Shown here: positions 28,604-37,947 of the stretch, in pieces
How the letters are laid out: each line of letters begins with the position of its first letter
Position numbering within the stretch: position 1 is the stretch's first letter
Origin: Bacteroidales bacterium
Lineage (GTDB): Bacteria > Bacteroidota > Bacteroidia > Bacteroidales > F082
Direction of reading: 5' to 3'
Length of the DNA: 64,000 nucleotides
Assembly: GCA_028704385.1 (NCBI GenBank)
Contig: JAQVLA010000003.1
Coordinates: 149,425-213,424, forward strand
Made by a program: the position numbers and the translations under genes
The notes under the pieces: model-generated
The model's input: only the letters and a program-made list of their open reading frames with translations
Database searches by the model: none
Told to the model about the DNA's origin: nothing

Positions 28604-28930
28604 ATGAATATCTTAAACATCTTATTATTAGGCCCAACTCCTGAAGGACAGGAATCTGGAGGACTCATGTCCTTTTTACCCTTGATTCTGATCATGGTTG
28701 TTTTCTATTTCTTCTTCATTCGCCCGCAAATGAAAAAGGCAAAAGACCAGCGCAAATATCGTGAAGCCCTGAAAAAAGGCGACAAGATCATCACCATTGG
28801 CGGCATCCACGGAAAAATTGTTGAAGTACGTGAAACATCTTTTATGATTGAAGTTGAAGGCCAAAACAAACTCGAAATTGAGAAAAGTGCTGTTGTGATG
28901 GACAGCTCACAGATTGGTCAGGGCAAATAA
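28604..28930 (+). CDS. yajC: Preprotein translocase subunit YajC
   Basis: 108 residues counted from the ATG at 28604; an upstream in-frame ATG overlaps the DUF1573 gene and adds only polar residues. One membrane helix (about 21-39, SFLPLILIMVVFYFFFI) is followed by the RPQMKKAKDQRKY motif and a GDKIITIGGIHGKIVEV domain, all typical. YajC associates with SecDF and YidC at the inner membrane and stimulates protein export. Confidence 0.95.
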   Translation: MNILNILLLGPTPEGQESGGLMSFLPLILIMVVFYFFFIRPQMKKAKDQRKYREALKKGDKIITIGGIHGKIVEVRETSFMIEVEGQNKLEIEKSAVVMDSSQIGQGK

Positions 28931-28974
28931 TTTTTGGAACATAGCCTGACTAACAGGCTGGTTCTTTAAAAGCA

Positions 28975-29952
28975 ATGAAGGCAATCAGTTCTTTTGGCCA
29001 AACCTTAAGATCCGACGAAAAAAAACGGAAACAGCTTATGGTGTTTCTGTTTTTTTTGTTGCTGTCCGCTTTCTTTTGGCTCCTGATCAAACTTTCGGAT
29101 CATTATACCGTTTCCTATGCCTATCCGGTTAAGCTAACCGATGCTCCTGCTGATCAGTTCATCCAGAAGCCCGAAACGAATGTGTTGCGTTTTACCGTTT
29201 CATCTTCCGGATACGACATTCTGCGCATTAACATTTTCAACAACAGCAAACACAAATTTGAAATCCCGTTAAACGAGACTGTTTATCGTAAGATTAACGA
29301 TAAGACATACGCCATCAGCACTTCGCAATTACGCGAAAAACTAAGTCAACAGTTTAAGCTGAACGAAGCAGAAATCCTTTTTAGCGATAATGAGCTTTAT
29401 TTTGAAATGGAACGTTTAACTTCGAAAGTGATTCCCATGAAGCTCGTTACTGACATAAAATTCAGAAAAGAATACGATTTCTATGACTCAATCCGTTTCA
29501 GTCCGAAAAGCATAGAGGTATTCGGACCTGCTGATCTGCTCGATTCGGTTCAAACCATCAGCACTTCCCTGTTAAAAGCCGAAGATGTATATGCTTCATT
29601 CACTAAAAAGCTTAATCCTATTTTGCCGCATAAAGCGTTAAAAACAAACACATCACAAATTGAAGTTAAAGTGGATGTCGCTCGTTTCACCGAAGTTCAA
29701 TTTGAGATTCCGGTTCATAGCCCTGACAATTTACATCTAAAGTTATTTCCCGATGTGGTAAACATCTATTTTTCAGTGGCTATGCGCGATTATGCACACA
29801 TAAAACCAGATCATTTTTTTGCAGAGGTGGATGACAGCCAAATAAACGAACGCCCGCAATATTTGTCTTTGCGCCTGGCTACGATACCCGATAAAATAAA
29901 GGTTTTACGCCTGAGCCCCGAAAAAGTAGAATACCTGATTATCCATCCTTGA
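28975..29952 (+). CDS. YbbR-like domain protein (CdaR family)
   Basis: 325 residues with a cytoplasmic N-terminus, one membrane helix at about 21-40, and an external region containing YbbR-type beta repeats (for example SIRFSPKSIEVFGPADLLDSVQTI near 170-195, plus weaker copies before and after). In Firmicutes, YbbR/CdaR regulates the diadenylate cyclase CdaA. No cyclase gene is present here, so the analogy is limited. It lies between yajC and coaE, 4 bases before the latter. Confidence 0.7.
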   Translation: MKAISSFGQTLRSDEKKRKQLMVFLFFLLLSAFFWLLIKLSDHYTVSYAYPVKLTDAPADQFIQKPETNVLRFTVSSSGYDILRINIFNNSKHKFEIPLNETVYRKINDKTYAISTSQLREKLSQQFKLNEAEILFSDNELYFEMERLTSKVIPMKLVTDIKFRKEYDFYDSIRFSPKSIEVFGPADLLDSVQTISTSLLKAEDVYASFTKKLNPILPHKALKTNTSQIEVKVDVARFTEVQFEIPVHSPDNLHLKLFPDVVNIYFSVAMRDYAHIKPDHFFAEVDDSQINERPQYLSLRLATIPDKIKVLRLSPEKVEYLIIHP

Positions 29953-29956
29953 GATT

Positions 29957-30544
29957 ATGCTAAAAATTGGGATCACCGGCAATATGGGGAGCGGCAAATC
30001 GTTGGTGTGCAGTATATTTGCTAAACTTGGAATTCCCGTTTTTAATGCTGACCAACAAACTAAGCTGCTTTATAGCGAAAACGATATCCGGCTAAAAATC
30101 CAAAAGCAATATGGCAAATCCATTTATCATGCTAACGGCAAACTCAACAAAATCAAACTGGCAAAACTCATCTTCAATAATCCCTTTGCCATGCAGTTTA
30201 TTCGGGAACTGATGTATCCCCGGCTATACAAACGGTTTGAGGAATGGGCAACAGAACAGCAAAAACAGCAATTCCCTTATGTGCTATACGAAGCCGCGCT
30301 GATTTTCGAAAACGACTTTCAATCACATTTTGATTTTACCATTCTGATTACAGCTCCCGAAGCCATTCGTGTGGAACGTATAAAGGAAAGAGACAAATTT
30401 ACTGTTTCCGAAATCCGGCAACGTATGGATCACCAATGGCCGGAAACAAAAAAACTGGAACTGGCCGATTTTGTGATTCAAAATGATGGCAAAACCATGC
30501 TTATCCCACAGGTTTTGGAGGTTCACAAAAAGTTGCTTGTTTAG
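29957..30544 (+). CDS. coaE: Dephospho-CoA kinase
   Basis: 195 residues. Walker A is GNMGSGKS (residues 8-15), with the family motifs GIPVFNADQ and LYEAALIFEND, and the lid segment with RIKERD and MDHQWPETKK. It catalyses the last step of coenzyme A synthesis, phosphorylating the 3'-hydroxyl of dephospho-CoA. It is the last gene of the DUF1573-yajC-ybbR-coaE run. Confidence 0.95.
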   Translation: MLKIGITGNMGSGKSLVCSIFAKLGIPVFNADQQTKLLYSENDIRLKIQKQYGKSIYHANGKLNKIKLAKLIFNNPFAMQFIRELMYPRLYKRFEEWATEQQKQQFPYVLYEAALIFENDFQSHFDFTILITAPEAIRVERIKERDKFTVSEIRQRMDHQWPETKKLELADFVIQNDGKTMLIPQVLEVHKKLLV

Positions 30545-30568
30545 AATGAATCTAACTTAAATTTCATG

Positions 30569-30600
30569 TTTGCTTCTTTTAATCTTTAGGCCTACTTTTG
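30569..30600 (+). promoter_or_regulatory. Promoter of the small membrane protein gene (TTTG-N20-TACTTTTG)
   Basis: TTTG at 30569-30572, a 20-base spacer, and TACTTTTG at 30593-30600: a full Bacteroidota -33/-7 pair, 25 bases before the ATG at 30626. It separates this gene from the coaE operon. Confidence 0.65.
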
Positions 30601-30625
30601 AGGTTCTCCTAAAATCAATCCAACA

Positions 30626-31135
30626 ATGGAACACTTTAAAAAGTATCCTGAACTTGCAATTATTATCGGCTCTTTTTCATCACTATTGATTATACCATTT
30701 TTCTTAGTGACTTTGTATACAAGAGACCATATGCTCACAGGAGATCATTTAGCCAATACATATAAAAATATTGCAGCAATCATTCCTACAATCATTTTTT
30801 CAGTGATGTTTGGCGCAACGTTGATGACAACAATATTTAATACACTTCGATTGATAGTGAAAATAATGAATCAAGGGAAAGTTTTACCAACCGAATCAAC
30901 AACTAACACCTCACTTCCAACTTTCTTTTCAAACCTTAAATTGGTCACTATACTTGTGACTATTGGCATAATATCACTATCTATTTCAATTGCACTGTCT
31001 GTGGATTACGGTGGATTTACTTCAGTTGTCATTTTTGGTGCGATGCTGGGTATATTACTGATTAGTTATTTACTCATCTATTCGGTAATTAAAAACCAAA
31101 AAGCTAAAGCTAACGAAGCTGGAGGAAACGCATAA
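30626..31135 (+). CDS. Four-helix membrane protein of unknown function
   Basis: 169 residues with four probable membrane helices (about 10-30, 48-72, 100-122 and 127-150), a short charged loop rich in Thr/Ser/Asn between helices 2 and 3, and a Lys/Ala-rich C-terminal tail. I recognise no domain. It has a complete promoter of its own and is followed by 264 bases before the convergent T9SS gene. It has the codon usage and signal-free N-terminus of an inner-membrane protein. Confidence 0.55.
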   Translation: MEHFKKYPELAIIIGSFSSLLIIPFFLVTLYTRDHMLTGDHLANTYKNIAAIIPTIIFSVMFGATLMTTIFNTLRLIVKIMNQGKVLPTESTTNTSLPTFFSNLKLVTILVTIGIISLSISIALSVDYGGFTSVVIFGAMLGILLISYLLIYSVIKNQKAKANEAGGNA

Positions 31136-31347
31136 ATATTCGTATTAAAGGGCTATTTAATAGAGACAGACGCCATTAGTAGTTTCCTAACTTGTGATTA
31201 TTTTCGAAAACCTCTCCGGGGTTGGTTTGTAGTCACCTTTCCATGCATGTAGATATATCAGTGCGTTAATGCATCGATAAGTAATATTCTTATTTTGAAA
31301 ACCCAAGGATTTTGGAAAACTTTTGAGGTTTAAAAAATTTACAACAC

Positions 31348-31382
31348 AAAAAAAGGGACTCCCACACGGCAGTCCCTTTTTT
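31348..31382 (-). terminator. Terminator of the duplicated-domain T9SS protein gene (near-symmetric)
   Basis: Stem arms 31348-31360 and 31371-31382 around a 10-base loop, with A-runs and T-runs on both sides. It can therefore act in both directions but stands 17 bases past the stop codon of the minus-strand gene. Confidence 0.8.
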
Positions 31383-31399
31383 ATTTATTTCAATTAGGA

Positions 31400-33862
31400 T
31401 TATTCAATCATAATTTTTTGGGTTGCAGTGCCATTCACTGTTTGAATGGTAAGGATGTACATGCCTGTTTCGAAAGCATCGGTAGCAATGCGGGTTTCGC
31501 TTTGGCCAACACTACCTTCATAAACCACCTGTCCGAGCATATTGCTGAGGATGATGGAAGTAATTTCGGTATTGCTTTCCAATTTTAACACATCTAAAGC
31601 CGGATTAGGATAAACTTTAACATAAGCCTGTTCGCCATTTTCGTTCAATCCAACCAATACAGTAATCCAAACACTGATGTTAATCTGCTGGTTAGCGGGG
31701 TCATTGCTTCTCACATGCATCTTAGCTTTGTAAATTGTCTGAGGTGTAAGACCTGCAGCATCCAAATCAATGGAGATGTCATCAGCTTCGCCTGGTTCCA
31801 CTTCACCGGCATTAGGTGAAACAGTCAACCAAACAGAACCGGCATCGCCAGTAAGTAAAGCTTTGATATTCCAGTTTGCATTTAAATCAGGATTTGAAGA
31901 AAGATGGCTCCAACCCGGACCGGAAGAAATCCAGTCACCATCGGGTACAGCAGGACCGGCATCAACACCAGCAGGGAAAATACCAGCAGGCTGATCCATC
32001 CAATAACCTACCCAAAGATCGCGTCCGCTAACATAAACAGGTTCAGTCAACACAACAGTTGTCCACTCACCAATATTGGGGAAGAATCCCTGTTCATAAA
32101 CCAGTTCGCCCGGGCCGGGAAGATTGATCGAACCCATATCCCAGATCATGATTTTATGATCATCAGCCGGATCGTTGATAAATACGTCAACTGCAGTAAG
32201 ATACATACCGTTATAAGGCACTGTCATTTCAGCAGGGAAACGTGCAGCAACACGCCATTGATTAGCATTGGTCAAACCAATAGCTGAAGCATTTTCGCCG
32301 CTGTAAGTAAGGGTTACATCACGGTTGGCCGGAGCAGCTTCTCCAGGAGTATAATTAGGAGCTGCAACCGGAACACCATTCGAACGACCGATCTGTGCGG
32401 TAGATACGATGGGTGAGCTAGTTTTTTTGGCAGGCTCATCAAATGAGGTTACGATGTCGTAAACCAACAAGCTTTCGCCTGTGTTGCCCAGTGAGCGTAC
32501 AATGGTTTCTGAATCACCTTCGGGCAAAGTAGTGATAATCTGTGAGCTTACGATATCGATGGTTGGATCTTGTGCCGGGGGAACCAAAGCAATCCATACC
32601 AAATCATCAACAAAATAAGTTGATGTCTCTCCTTCAGGAGCTCCGGCATAGAAATTGATGCCACCCATTTGCAGTATATTAACATCTCCCTGGGCACCCA
32701 GGCTGAATTGCCATTCGTAAATCAATTCTTCATCAAAGTATACCTGAGCCCAGTCAGCATCAAGATCAATAACATTGGTAATTTCAATCCATTCGTCATG
32801 ATTATAGGTGAAAGTAGCAGCATCATTGCCACCTGCATTCATAGTACCAGATCCGTCTGTTGCAAAGTAAACTTCAAAAGCCCACTCAATGCCAGGCTCC
32901 TGATAATGCTGGAAGTTGTAATATGCACCAAATCCACTGGGTACATAGTAATTAAAATCAATTACAAATTTACCAGAAGTCTTGTTTCCCATTTTAAATA
33001 CGAGGTCAGATACACCATCAACTTTTAGGGAGTTACTTGGGCTGTTGGATTGTTCGTCAACGATCAAAGCATCTTCGGTAGTGCCAGGAGCATTTGCCCA
33101 GGTTGTCCAGTTATCAGGATCAACAACGGCGATATAATCACCAACATTGTAATCATCAAAATCATTCCAATAAATTAGCTCTTCGATATCAGCTTCAAAA
33201 TTTATGTCATCGAAATAATACGCTGGTGTTTCACCGGTTTCAGCACCTGCGAAAAAGTTAACAGCACCCAGTTGCAATTGCCCTGGTTCACCCTGAGCTT
33301 GCAGACTGAATTGCCATTCATAAATCATTTCATCGTCAAAATATACCTGAGCCCAGTCGTTGGTTAGGTCTATCATATTTTCAATGGTAAACCAGGCACC
33401 TTGTGTATAGGTGAAAGTGGCTGCATTTTCACCACCGGCATGCATAAAACCAGTACCATCAGCTTTGAAATAAATTTCATAGGCCCATTCAACACCAGGA
33501 GATTCATAATGTTGGACATTATAATAACCAGCCATTCCAACAGGCACAAAAAAGTTGAAGTTAACCCAGTACACTCCTGAGGTTTTATTTCCAAGCTTGA
33601 GAAGCATATCATTGGTGCCTGAAACATAAACAGAATTCACACCAGAAGCAGCTTCATCAGATGAGATAACAGCATCTTCGGCACTGCCCGGATCATCTGA
33701 CCAGGTTGTCCACCATTCAGGATTTGACTCAGCCAAAAAGTCTCCGGCTGTATAGCTTTCGAAATCGTCTTCGTAAACGATATCGCGGTTTTGCGCCTGT
33801 ACACTGAATGCAGTAAGCACAAAAGCCAGTAATGTGATCATTGAAAAAGTAAATTTTCTCAT
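31400..33862 (-). CDS. T9SS-exported protein with two copies of a ~195-residue beta domain
   Basis: 820 residues. A signal peptide (cleavage after SVQAQ, residue 24) precedes two homologous modules at about 30-225 and 230-424 (shared runs EWA(Y/F)E(I/V)YF, GG...AATFTY, DWAQVYFD(D/E), YEWQFSL). Each resembles a concanavalin-like carbohydrate-binding sandwich, often annotated as a LamG-like fold. A middle region (about 430-680) includes FNIII- or Ig-like stretches and an AGYWMDQPAGIFPAG-type segment. A type A T9SS sorting domain (about 745-820, YPNPALDVLKL to TQKIMIE) closes the protein. It is predicted to be secreted to the surface; binding to a polysaccharide is only an inference. Confidence 0.8.
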   Translation of the reverse strand: MRKFTFSMITLLAFVLTAFSVQAQNRDIVYEDDFESYTAGDFLAESNPEWWTTWSDDPGSAEDAVISSDEAASGVNSVYVSGTNDMLLKLGNKTSGVYWVNFNFFVPVGMAGYYNVQHYESPGVEWAYEIYFKADGTGFMHAGGENAATFTYTQGAWFTIENMIDLTNDWAQVYFDDEMIYEWQFSLQAQGEPGQLQLGAVNFFAGAETGETPAYYFDDINFEADIEELIYWNDFDDYNVGDYIAVVDPDNWTTWANAPGTTEDALIVDEQSNSPSNSLKVDGVSDLVFKMGNKTSGKFVIDFNYYVPSGFGAYYNFQHYQEPGIEWAFEVYFATDGSGTMNAGGNDAATFTYNHDEWIEITNVIDLDADWAQVYFDEELIYEWQFSLGAQGDVNILQMGGINFYAGAPEGETSTYFVDDLVWIALVPPAQDPTIDIVSSQIITTLPEGDSETIVRSLGNTGESLLVYDIVTSFDEPAKKTSSPIVSTAQIGRSNGVPVAAPNYTPGEAAPANRDVTLTYSGENASAIGLTNANQWRVAARFPAEMTVPYNGMYLTAVDVFINDPADDHKIMIWDMGSINLPGPGELVYEQGFFPNIGEWTTVVLTEPVYVSGRDLWVGYWMDQPAGIFPAGVDAGPAVPDGDWISSGPGWSHLSSNPDLNANWNIKALLTGDAGSVWLTVSPNAGEVEPGEADDISIDLDAAGLTPQTIYKAKMHVRSNDPANQQINISVWITVLVGLNENGEQAYVKVYPNPALDVLKLESNTEITSIILSNMLGQVVYEGSVGQSETRIATDAFETGMYILTIQTVNGTATQKIMIE
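32590..33775 (-). repeat. Internal tandem duplication in the T9SS protein gene
   Basis: Two roughly 590-base units encode residues 30-225 and 230-424 with about half of positions identical at protein level; one unit follows the other without a linker. This is a gene-internal duplication, and the DNA has diverged. Confidence 0.7.
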
Positions 33863-33899
33863 AATGATAAATTTAGGTTAAGTAAAATGTTGATTGATA

Positions 33900-33931
33900 C
33901 AAAAATAATTCAAAAATTAAAGATTTACAAA
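33900..33931 (-). promoter_or_regulatory. Promoter of the duplicated-domain T9SS gene (TTTG-N20-TATTTTTG)
   Basis: On the minus strand TTTG (33928-33931), 20 bases, then TATTTTTG (33900-33907), 38 bases before the start codon. It is a complete Bacteroidota promoter pair. Confidence 0.65.
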
Positions 33932-33932
33932 C

Positions 33933-34913
33933 TTATATTTGCGTCTGCCAAATTACAAAACTTTTTTTTGGATTAATGAATTTTTTACCCTGAAAAGTGT
34001 CACGGTTTTCTAATTCTTTTTCTATGCGTTGTAATACAGCATCATAGCGAAGTGTCCCAAATGGTGCTGAAATAAGATAACGCGGTGGCACTTCCCCTGC
34101 AAATCGCTCAATGACAATTGCCGGATTCAGCCGTTCGGTAAAAGAAACAATAAAATCAATGTAGCTTTCAAGGTCGAAAAGCATGAATTCTTCCGGATTT
34201 TGTTTGTATTCTTCGGCCATGGCTGTGTTTTTAAAAAGCTGCAATTGATGAAATTTGATTGTTGTAAGCGGTAAATTTGATAAAACCTCAGCAGCATCCA
34301 ACATCATCTGATGCGATTCGCCCGGGAGGCCAAAAATAAGATGCGCTCCAACAGGAATTCCAAATGCAGCTGTTTTGTGAATAGCACTTTTTGTTGCTGC
34401 AAAATCATGGCCCCGGTTGATTCGTTTAAGTGTTTGATCATAAATACTTTCCACACCATATTCAACCATCACATATTTTTCTTTTTTGATTTCGGCCAGC
34501 AGCTTGAGTACTTCATCGTCCACCACATCAGGCCGTGTGCCAATCACCAAACCAACAACTCCTTCAACCGAAAGTGCTTCCCGATAACGCTTTCGCAAGG
34601 TATCCAAATCAGCATAAGTATTGGAATAAGCCTGAAAATAAGCCAGGTATTTACTTGCTCTCCGATACCTTTTTTGGTGAAACTCCTTACCCTCTTCCAA
34701 TTGCTGGGTGATTGATTTTGAGGGCTGACAATATGAAGGATTAAAGGCATCATTTACACAATAAGTGCATCCGCCATAGCCCTTACTTCCATCGCGATTG
34801 GGACAGGTAAAACCAGCATCCAGACTGATTTTTTGTATTCGTCCGCCAAAAATCTTTTTGAAATAAGCTGTGTAGCTGTTGAACCGCCTTTGATCGCCCC
34901 AGGGATAATTCAT
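33933..34913 (-). CDS. Radical SAM protein, TIGR01212/YhcC family
   Basis: I start at the ATG at 34911-34913, giving MNYPWGDQRRFNSY, the conserved N-terminus of this family; an ATG 21 bases upstream adds seven residues. The 326-residue protein carries the atypical Fe-S motif C-x11-C-x2-C (Cys37, Cys49, Cys52) of the subfamily, a SAM-binding core with GTRPD and VEYGVES, and HLIFGLPGE. Members such as E. coli YhcC use SAM radical chemistry, but their substrate is not firmly established. It follows the T9SS gene's promoter region on the same strand and probably has its own promoter. Confidence 0.85.
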   Translation of the reverse strand: MNYPWGDQRRFNSYTAYFKKIFGGRIQKISLDAGFTCPNRDGSKGYGGCTYCVNDAFNPSYCQPSKSITQQLEEGKEFHQKRYRRASKYLAYFQAYSNTYADLDTLRKRYREALSVEGVVGLVIGTRPDVVDDEVLKLLAEIKKEKYVMVEYGVESIYDQTLKRINRGHDFAATKSAIHKTAAFGIPVGAHLIFGLPGESHQMMLDAAEVLSNLPLTTIKFHQLQLFKNTAMAEEYKQNPEEFMLFDLESYIDFIVSFTERLNPAIVIERFAGEVPPRYLISAPFGTLRYDAVLQRIEKELENRDTFQGKKFINPKKSFVIWQTQI

Positions 34914-34938
34914 AGCACAAAAATAAGCATTCATACGA

Positions 34939-34978
34939 AAGCAAAAGCCGCAGAAGTTTGAACTCCGGCGGCTTTTGA
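34939..34978 (-). terminator. Intrinsic terminator of the POT transporter gene
   Basis: Outer arms of 9-10 bases (around AAAAGCCGC / GCGGCTTTT) extended by an inner GGAGTT/AACTTC pairing. On the minus strand the right arm ends in TTTTG. It lies 18 bases past the stop of the transporter gene. Confidence 0.7.
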
Positions 34979-34995
34979 GAAAATTTTTCTGAAGA

Positions 34996-36636
34996 TTAAG
35001 AAACCTTTTCGAGTTTTTTCATGATGGAGAAAATAAATGCTGCTGCAATAAGCGACAACACAATAAAGATTGACCAAACCTGCCAGATAGCAACGCGTTC
35101 GTACAAATAGCTGCCAACCCACAACATCTGATTACCCAACGCGGTGGCACCAAGCCACCCACCTTGCATCAACCCCTGATATTTGGGCGGAGAAACTTTG
35201 GATACAAAAGAGATACCCATCGGGCTCAGGAAAAGCTCGGCAATGGTAAGCGTGAAATATGTTGTGATGAGATAATACGAACTCACACGTGGCGAATCGG
35301 GCATCAATTCTTTAAAAGGATCCAGGCCGATCGATCCAACCAGAAGAATAACAAATCCAAAAGCTGTAATGATCATCCCAATACCAATTTTTCGTGGTGC
35401 TGATGGCTCCATTTTTCTGCTGTTGAGCCAGGCAAACAAACCAACAATAATAGGTGTAAGCAATACAATCATGGCAGGATTAAAATGCTGGAAAATCTCT
35501 GGTGAGATAGAGTTTACTTCAGCATTATTATTATAGAAATAGTATACACCAATAGCCGCCAGGATTGCTACTGCTGCGCCAATAAATTTAGATTTTGCGC
35601 TCGATTTTTTATTGATAAGAGCACTCAACCCAAAAATACCAACAATAATAGACAGCAACGACCAGATATTAAAGATGAGATAGGTGCCGGGGCCAACGGA
35701 GGTTTCTGTGTAGTCACGTGCAAAGAAGTTCATGGTCAGGCCATTTTGATGGAATGCCATCCAGAAGAAAATTACCACACCAAATACGAGGAACAAAGCA
35801 GTAAGCCGTTGTTTGGTTTCTTCCTTGCTCATTTCGATGATTTTTTCGCCTTCCTTGGCAATCTTTTTCTTCACATCAGGAAGTTTATTCTTAAACATCG
35901 TAAACACCAGGAAAGAAATGATCATTGTTACCGCTGCTGCACCAAAAGCATAGTTAAATCCCGCACTATAAGCAGCGAGGTATTTTTCGGCAAATGCTGG
36001 TAATTGCTCCAGGCTAACAGTTTCGCCGGAAACCTTTGACGCTAGAACCTGCAAAGGAGCAGTGTCTCCCAGAGGATTATCCTGAAATTTATGAATCAGT
36101 GCTGGCAGTTCGTTATCACGTAAATATCCTTCTGATTTGATAAACCAGTTGATGATACCGGCTGCCACACTTGGTGCAAACAAAGCACCGATGTTGATTC
36201 CCATATAAAAAACACTAAAAGCAGAATCGCGCAAATGGGCATACTTGGGATCGTCGTACATCTGTCCAACAACAGCTTGCAGGTTTCCTTTGAAAAGTCC
36301 GTTACCAAAGGCGATTACAAAGAGGGCTATTAAGGTGAAAACCAAGCCAAACCCGGGAATAGTCATCAGCACATAACCGGCAAGCATGGTAACCAGACCA
36401 ACGAAAATTGTCCCTTTGTAATTCATGGTACGGTCGGCAACAATACCACCAACCAGCGCTAATCCGTAAATGAGTGCATAAAACACACTATATACTACTC
36501 CGGCATTGGATTCGGTTAATCCAAACTTGGCTGTAAGGTAAAAAACCAATATACCCATCATGGTATAAAAGCCGAACCGCTCTCCCATATTTGCGAAAAA
36601 CGCAATGATCAATCCTTTTGGATGTCCTTTAAACAT
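34996..36636 (-). CDS. POT/PTR family proton-dependent oligopeptide transporter
   Basis: 546 residues with about 14 membrane helices. The N-terminal GERFGFYTMMGILVFYL segment (E-x-F-x-Y signature) and the GGIVADRT and GNGLFKGNLQ motifs identify the POT family. A large loop sits between about residues 165 and 225, and lysine-rich cytoplasmic segments follow. These symporters import di- and tripeptides. The gene may serve the peptide-rich lifestyle suggested by the dipeptidase and the prolyl oligopeptidase elsewhere in the window. Confidence 0.9.
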   Translation of the reverse strand: MFKGHPKGLIIAFFANMGERFGFYTMMGILVFYLTAKFGLTESNAGVVYSVFYALIYGLALVGGIVADRTMNYKGTIFVGLVTMLAGYVLMTIPGFGLVFTLIALFVIAFGNGLFKGNLQAVVGQMYDDPKYAHLRDSAFSVFYMGINIGALFAPSVAAGIINWFIKSEGYLRDNELPALIHKFQDNPLGDTAPLQVLASKVSGETVSLEQLPAFAEKYLAAYSAGFNYAFGAAAVTMIISFLVFTMFKNKLPDVKKKIAKEGEKIIEMSKEETKQRLTALFLVFGVVIFFWMAFHQNGLTMNFFARDYTETSVGPGTYLIFNIWSLLSIIVGIFGLSALINKKSSAKSKFIGAAVAILAAIGVYYFYNNNAEVNSISPEIFQHFNPAMIVLLTPIIVGLFAWLNSRKMEPSAPRKIGIGMIITAFGFVILLVGSIGLDPFKELMPDSPRVSSYYLITTYFTLTIAELFLSPMGISFVSKVSPPKYQGLMQGGWLGATALGNQMLWVGSYLYERVAIWQVWSIFIVLSLIAAAFIFSIMKKLEKVS

Positions 36637-36692
36637 AGTTAGTTAAGTTTTAATTATACATTACAATAATTGATTTCCGAAACTTAAGAGAA

Positions 36693-36722
36693 CAAAAATA
36701 GAGAAAAAAACATGCCGGACAA
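36693..36722 (-). promoter_or_regulatory. Promoter of the POT transporter gene (TTG-N19-TATTTTTG)
   Basis: Minus-strand TTG (36720-36722), 19-base spacer, TATTTTTG (36693-36700), 57 bases before the ATG. Confidence 0.6.
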
Positions 36723-36881
36723 CAAAAATCGGAGGTCTGGCCGGTATAAAGAAAGTTTTTAAATTGCACGGCGCACAATTCTTTATCAAGCTGTTTGAAT
36801 TATGGCATATTTATTAAGAAGCCAAAATGGAGCCGTGTAATATTTTGAAAGTATATTCGTCTGGACATTAGAAAAGCATCT

Positions 36882-37400
36882 ATGAATTCTGAAGACTTTA
36901 AGCAGCAGGTATTTGGATTTAAAAATAAGCTCTACCGCTTAAGTCTGCGTCTTTTATCTGACGAACAGGAAGCCGAGGATGCTGTTCAGGAAACTTATCT
37001 CAAACTCTGGAAAATGCGTAAGAAGCTCCATCAATATCACAGCAAAGAAGCCCTGGCCATGACCATGACACGTAATTATTGTCTGGATCAACTCAAAGCC
37101 AAGCGCCGATCTAATTTGCCATTATCCAATGAGGAGCACAGCAGCAATAATTTGCCTGATCCGCACCAGCTTGCTGAACTAAAAGACGATGCATCAAAAA
37201 TCAACTTTTTAATTAATGCCTTGCCTGAGCAACAAAAAATTGTCATTCAGCTAAGGGATGTGGAGCAGTATGAGTTTGAAGAAATCTCAAATATTACCGG
37301 CATGAATTTGAATGCTGTTCGGGTAAATCTTTCACGGGCACGAAAGCAAATCCGTCAGCAATTGATCCAACAACACAATTATGAATTACGAAGCTATTAA
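36882..37400 (+). CDS. ECF-type RNA polymerase sigma factor
   Basis: 172 residues with sigma region 2 (about 10-75: QEAEDAVQETYLKLWKMR) and region 4 (about 113-160: LPEQQKIVIQLRDVEQY, EEISNITGMN, VRVNLSRARKQIR). There is no region 3, which defines ECF factors. The next gene starts within its last 20 bases, a translational-coupling arrangement seen for sigma/anti-sigma pairs. A TATATTCG-like box at 36852-36859 may drive the operon or be an autoregulated promoter. Confidence 0.92.
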   Translation: MNSEDFKQQVFGFKNKLYRLSLRLLSDEQEAEDAVQETYLKLWKMRKKLHQYHSKEALAMTMTRNYCLDQLKAKRRSNLPLSNEEHSSNNLPDPHQLAELKDDASKINFLINALPEQQKIVIQLRDVEQYEFEEISNITGMNLNAVRVNLSRARKQIRQQLIQQHNYELRSY

Positions 37401-37935
37401 TCAACTTATCGAAAAATATTTCGAGGGCCTTACCACCTTGGAAGAGGAAAAGATGCTCCGGAAATATTTTGAGCAGGAAGATCTTCCAAAAGATCAGCTT
37501 GCACTCAAACCATTGTTTAACCTTAACAAAGAAAAGCCAGTGCTGAAGAACAAACAATTTGATGCCGGCATCGAAACACAGTTAACCGATCACCGATCAG
37601 AATTGGGAAAGACCTTTCGCTGGCCATTGGTTGCAACAGCAGCAGCAATTGTCTTGCTCTTTTTCAGCCTGTTCGATTTTAATCGCAGCAGTGGATTTGA
37701 AGATACCTTTAACGATCCAACCGAAGCCTATGCACATGCTTCAAAAGCTCTGCAATTTGTAGGTCTCAAACTTTCGGACGGAATGAATGCCACAATTATG
37801 GCAGAAACGAAACTTGATAAAGGCTTAAGCAAAATGGAAAAACTCACCTGGATTAATGCCGGTATTGAAAACACCAGGCGGCTGGGCGAGATTGATCAAA
37901 CACGAAATCTATTAAATCTTACACATAAACCTTAA
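37381..37935 (+). CDS. Putative membrane-anchored anti-sigma factor
   Basis: 184 residues. The cytoplasmic N-terminal 80 residues are acidic and helical (QLIEKYFEGLTTLEEEKML, a sequence form seen at the start of many Bacteroidota anti-sigma proteins). A single membrane helix follows at about 81-98, then an external segment of about 85 residues. It overlaps the ECF gene by 20 bases, so it is likely the cognate regulator that holds the sigma factor at the membrane. No zinc-binding (ZAS) motif is seen. Confidence 0.75.
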   Translation: MNYEAINQLIEKYFEGLTTLEEEKMLRKYFEQEDLPKDQLALKPLFNLNKEKPVLKNKQFDAGIETQLTDHRSELGKTFRWPLVATAAAIVLLFFSLFDFNRSSGFEDTFNDPTEAYAHASKALQFVGLKLSDGMNATIMAETKLDKGLSKMEKLTWINAGIENTRRLGEIDQTRNLLNLTHKP

Positions 37936-37947
37936 ATAATTATAATC

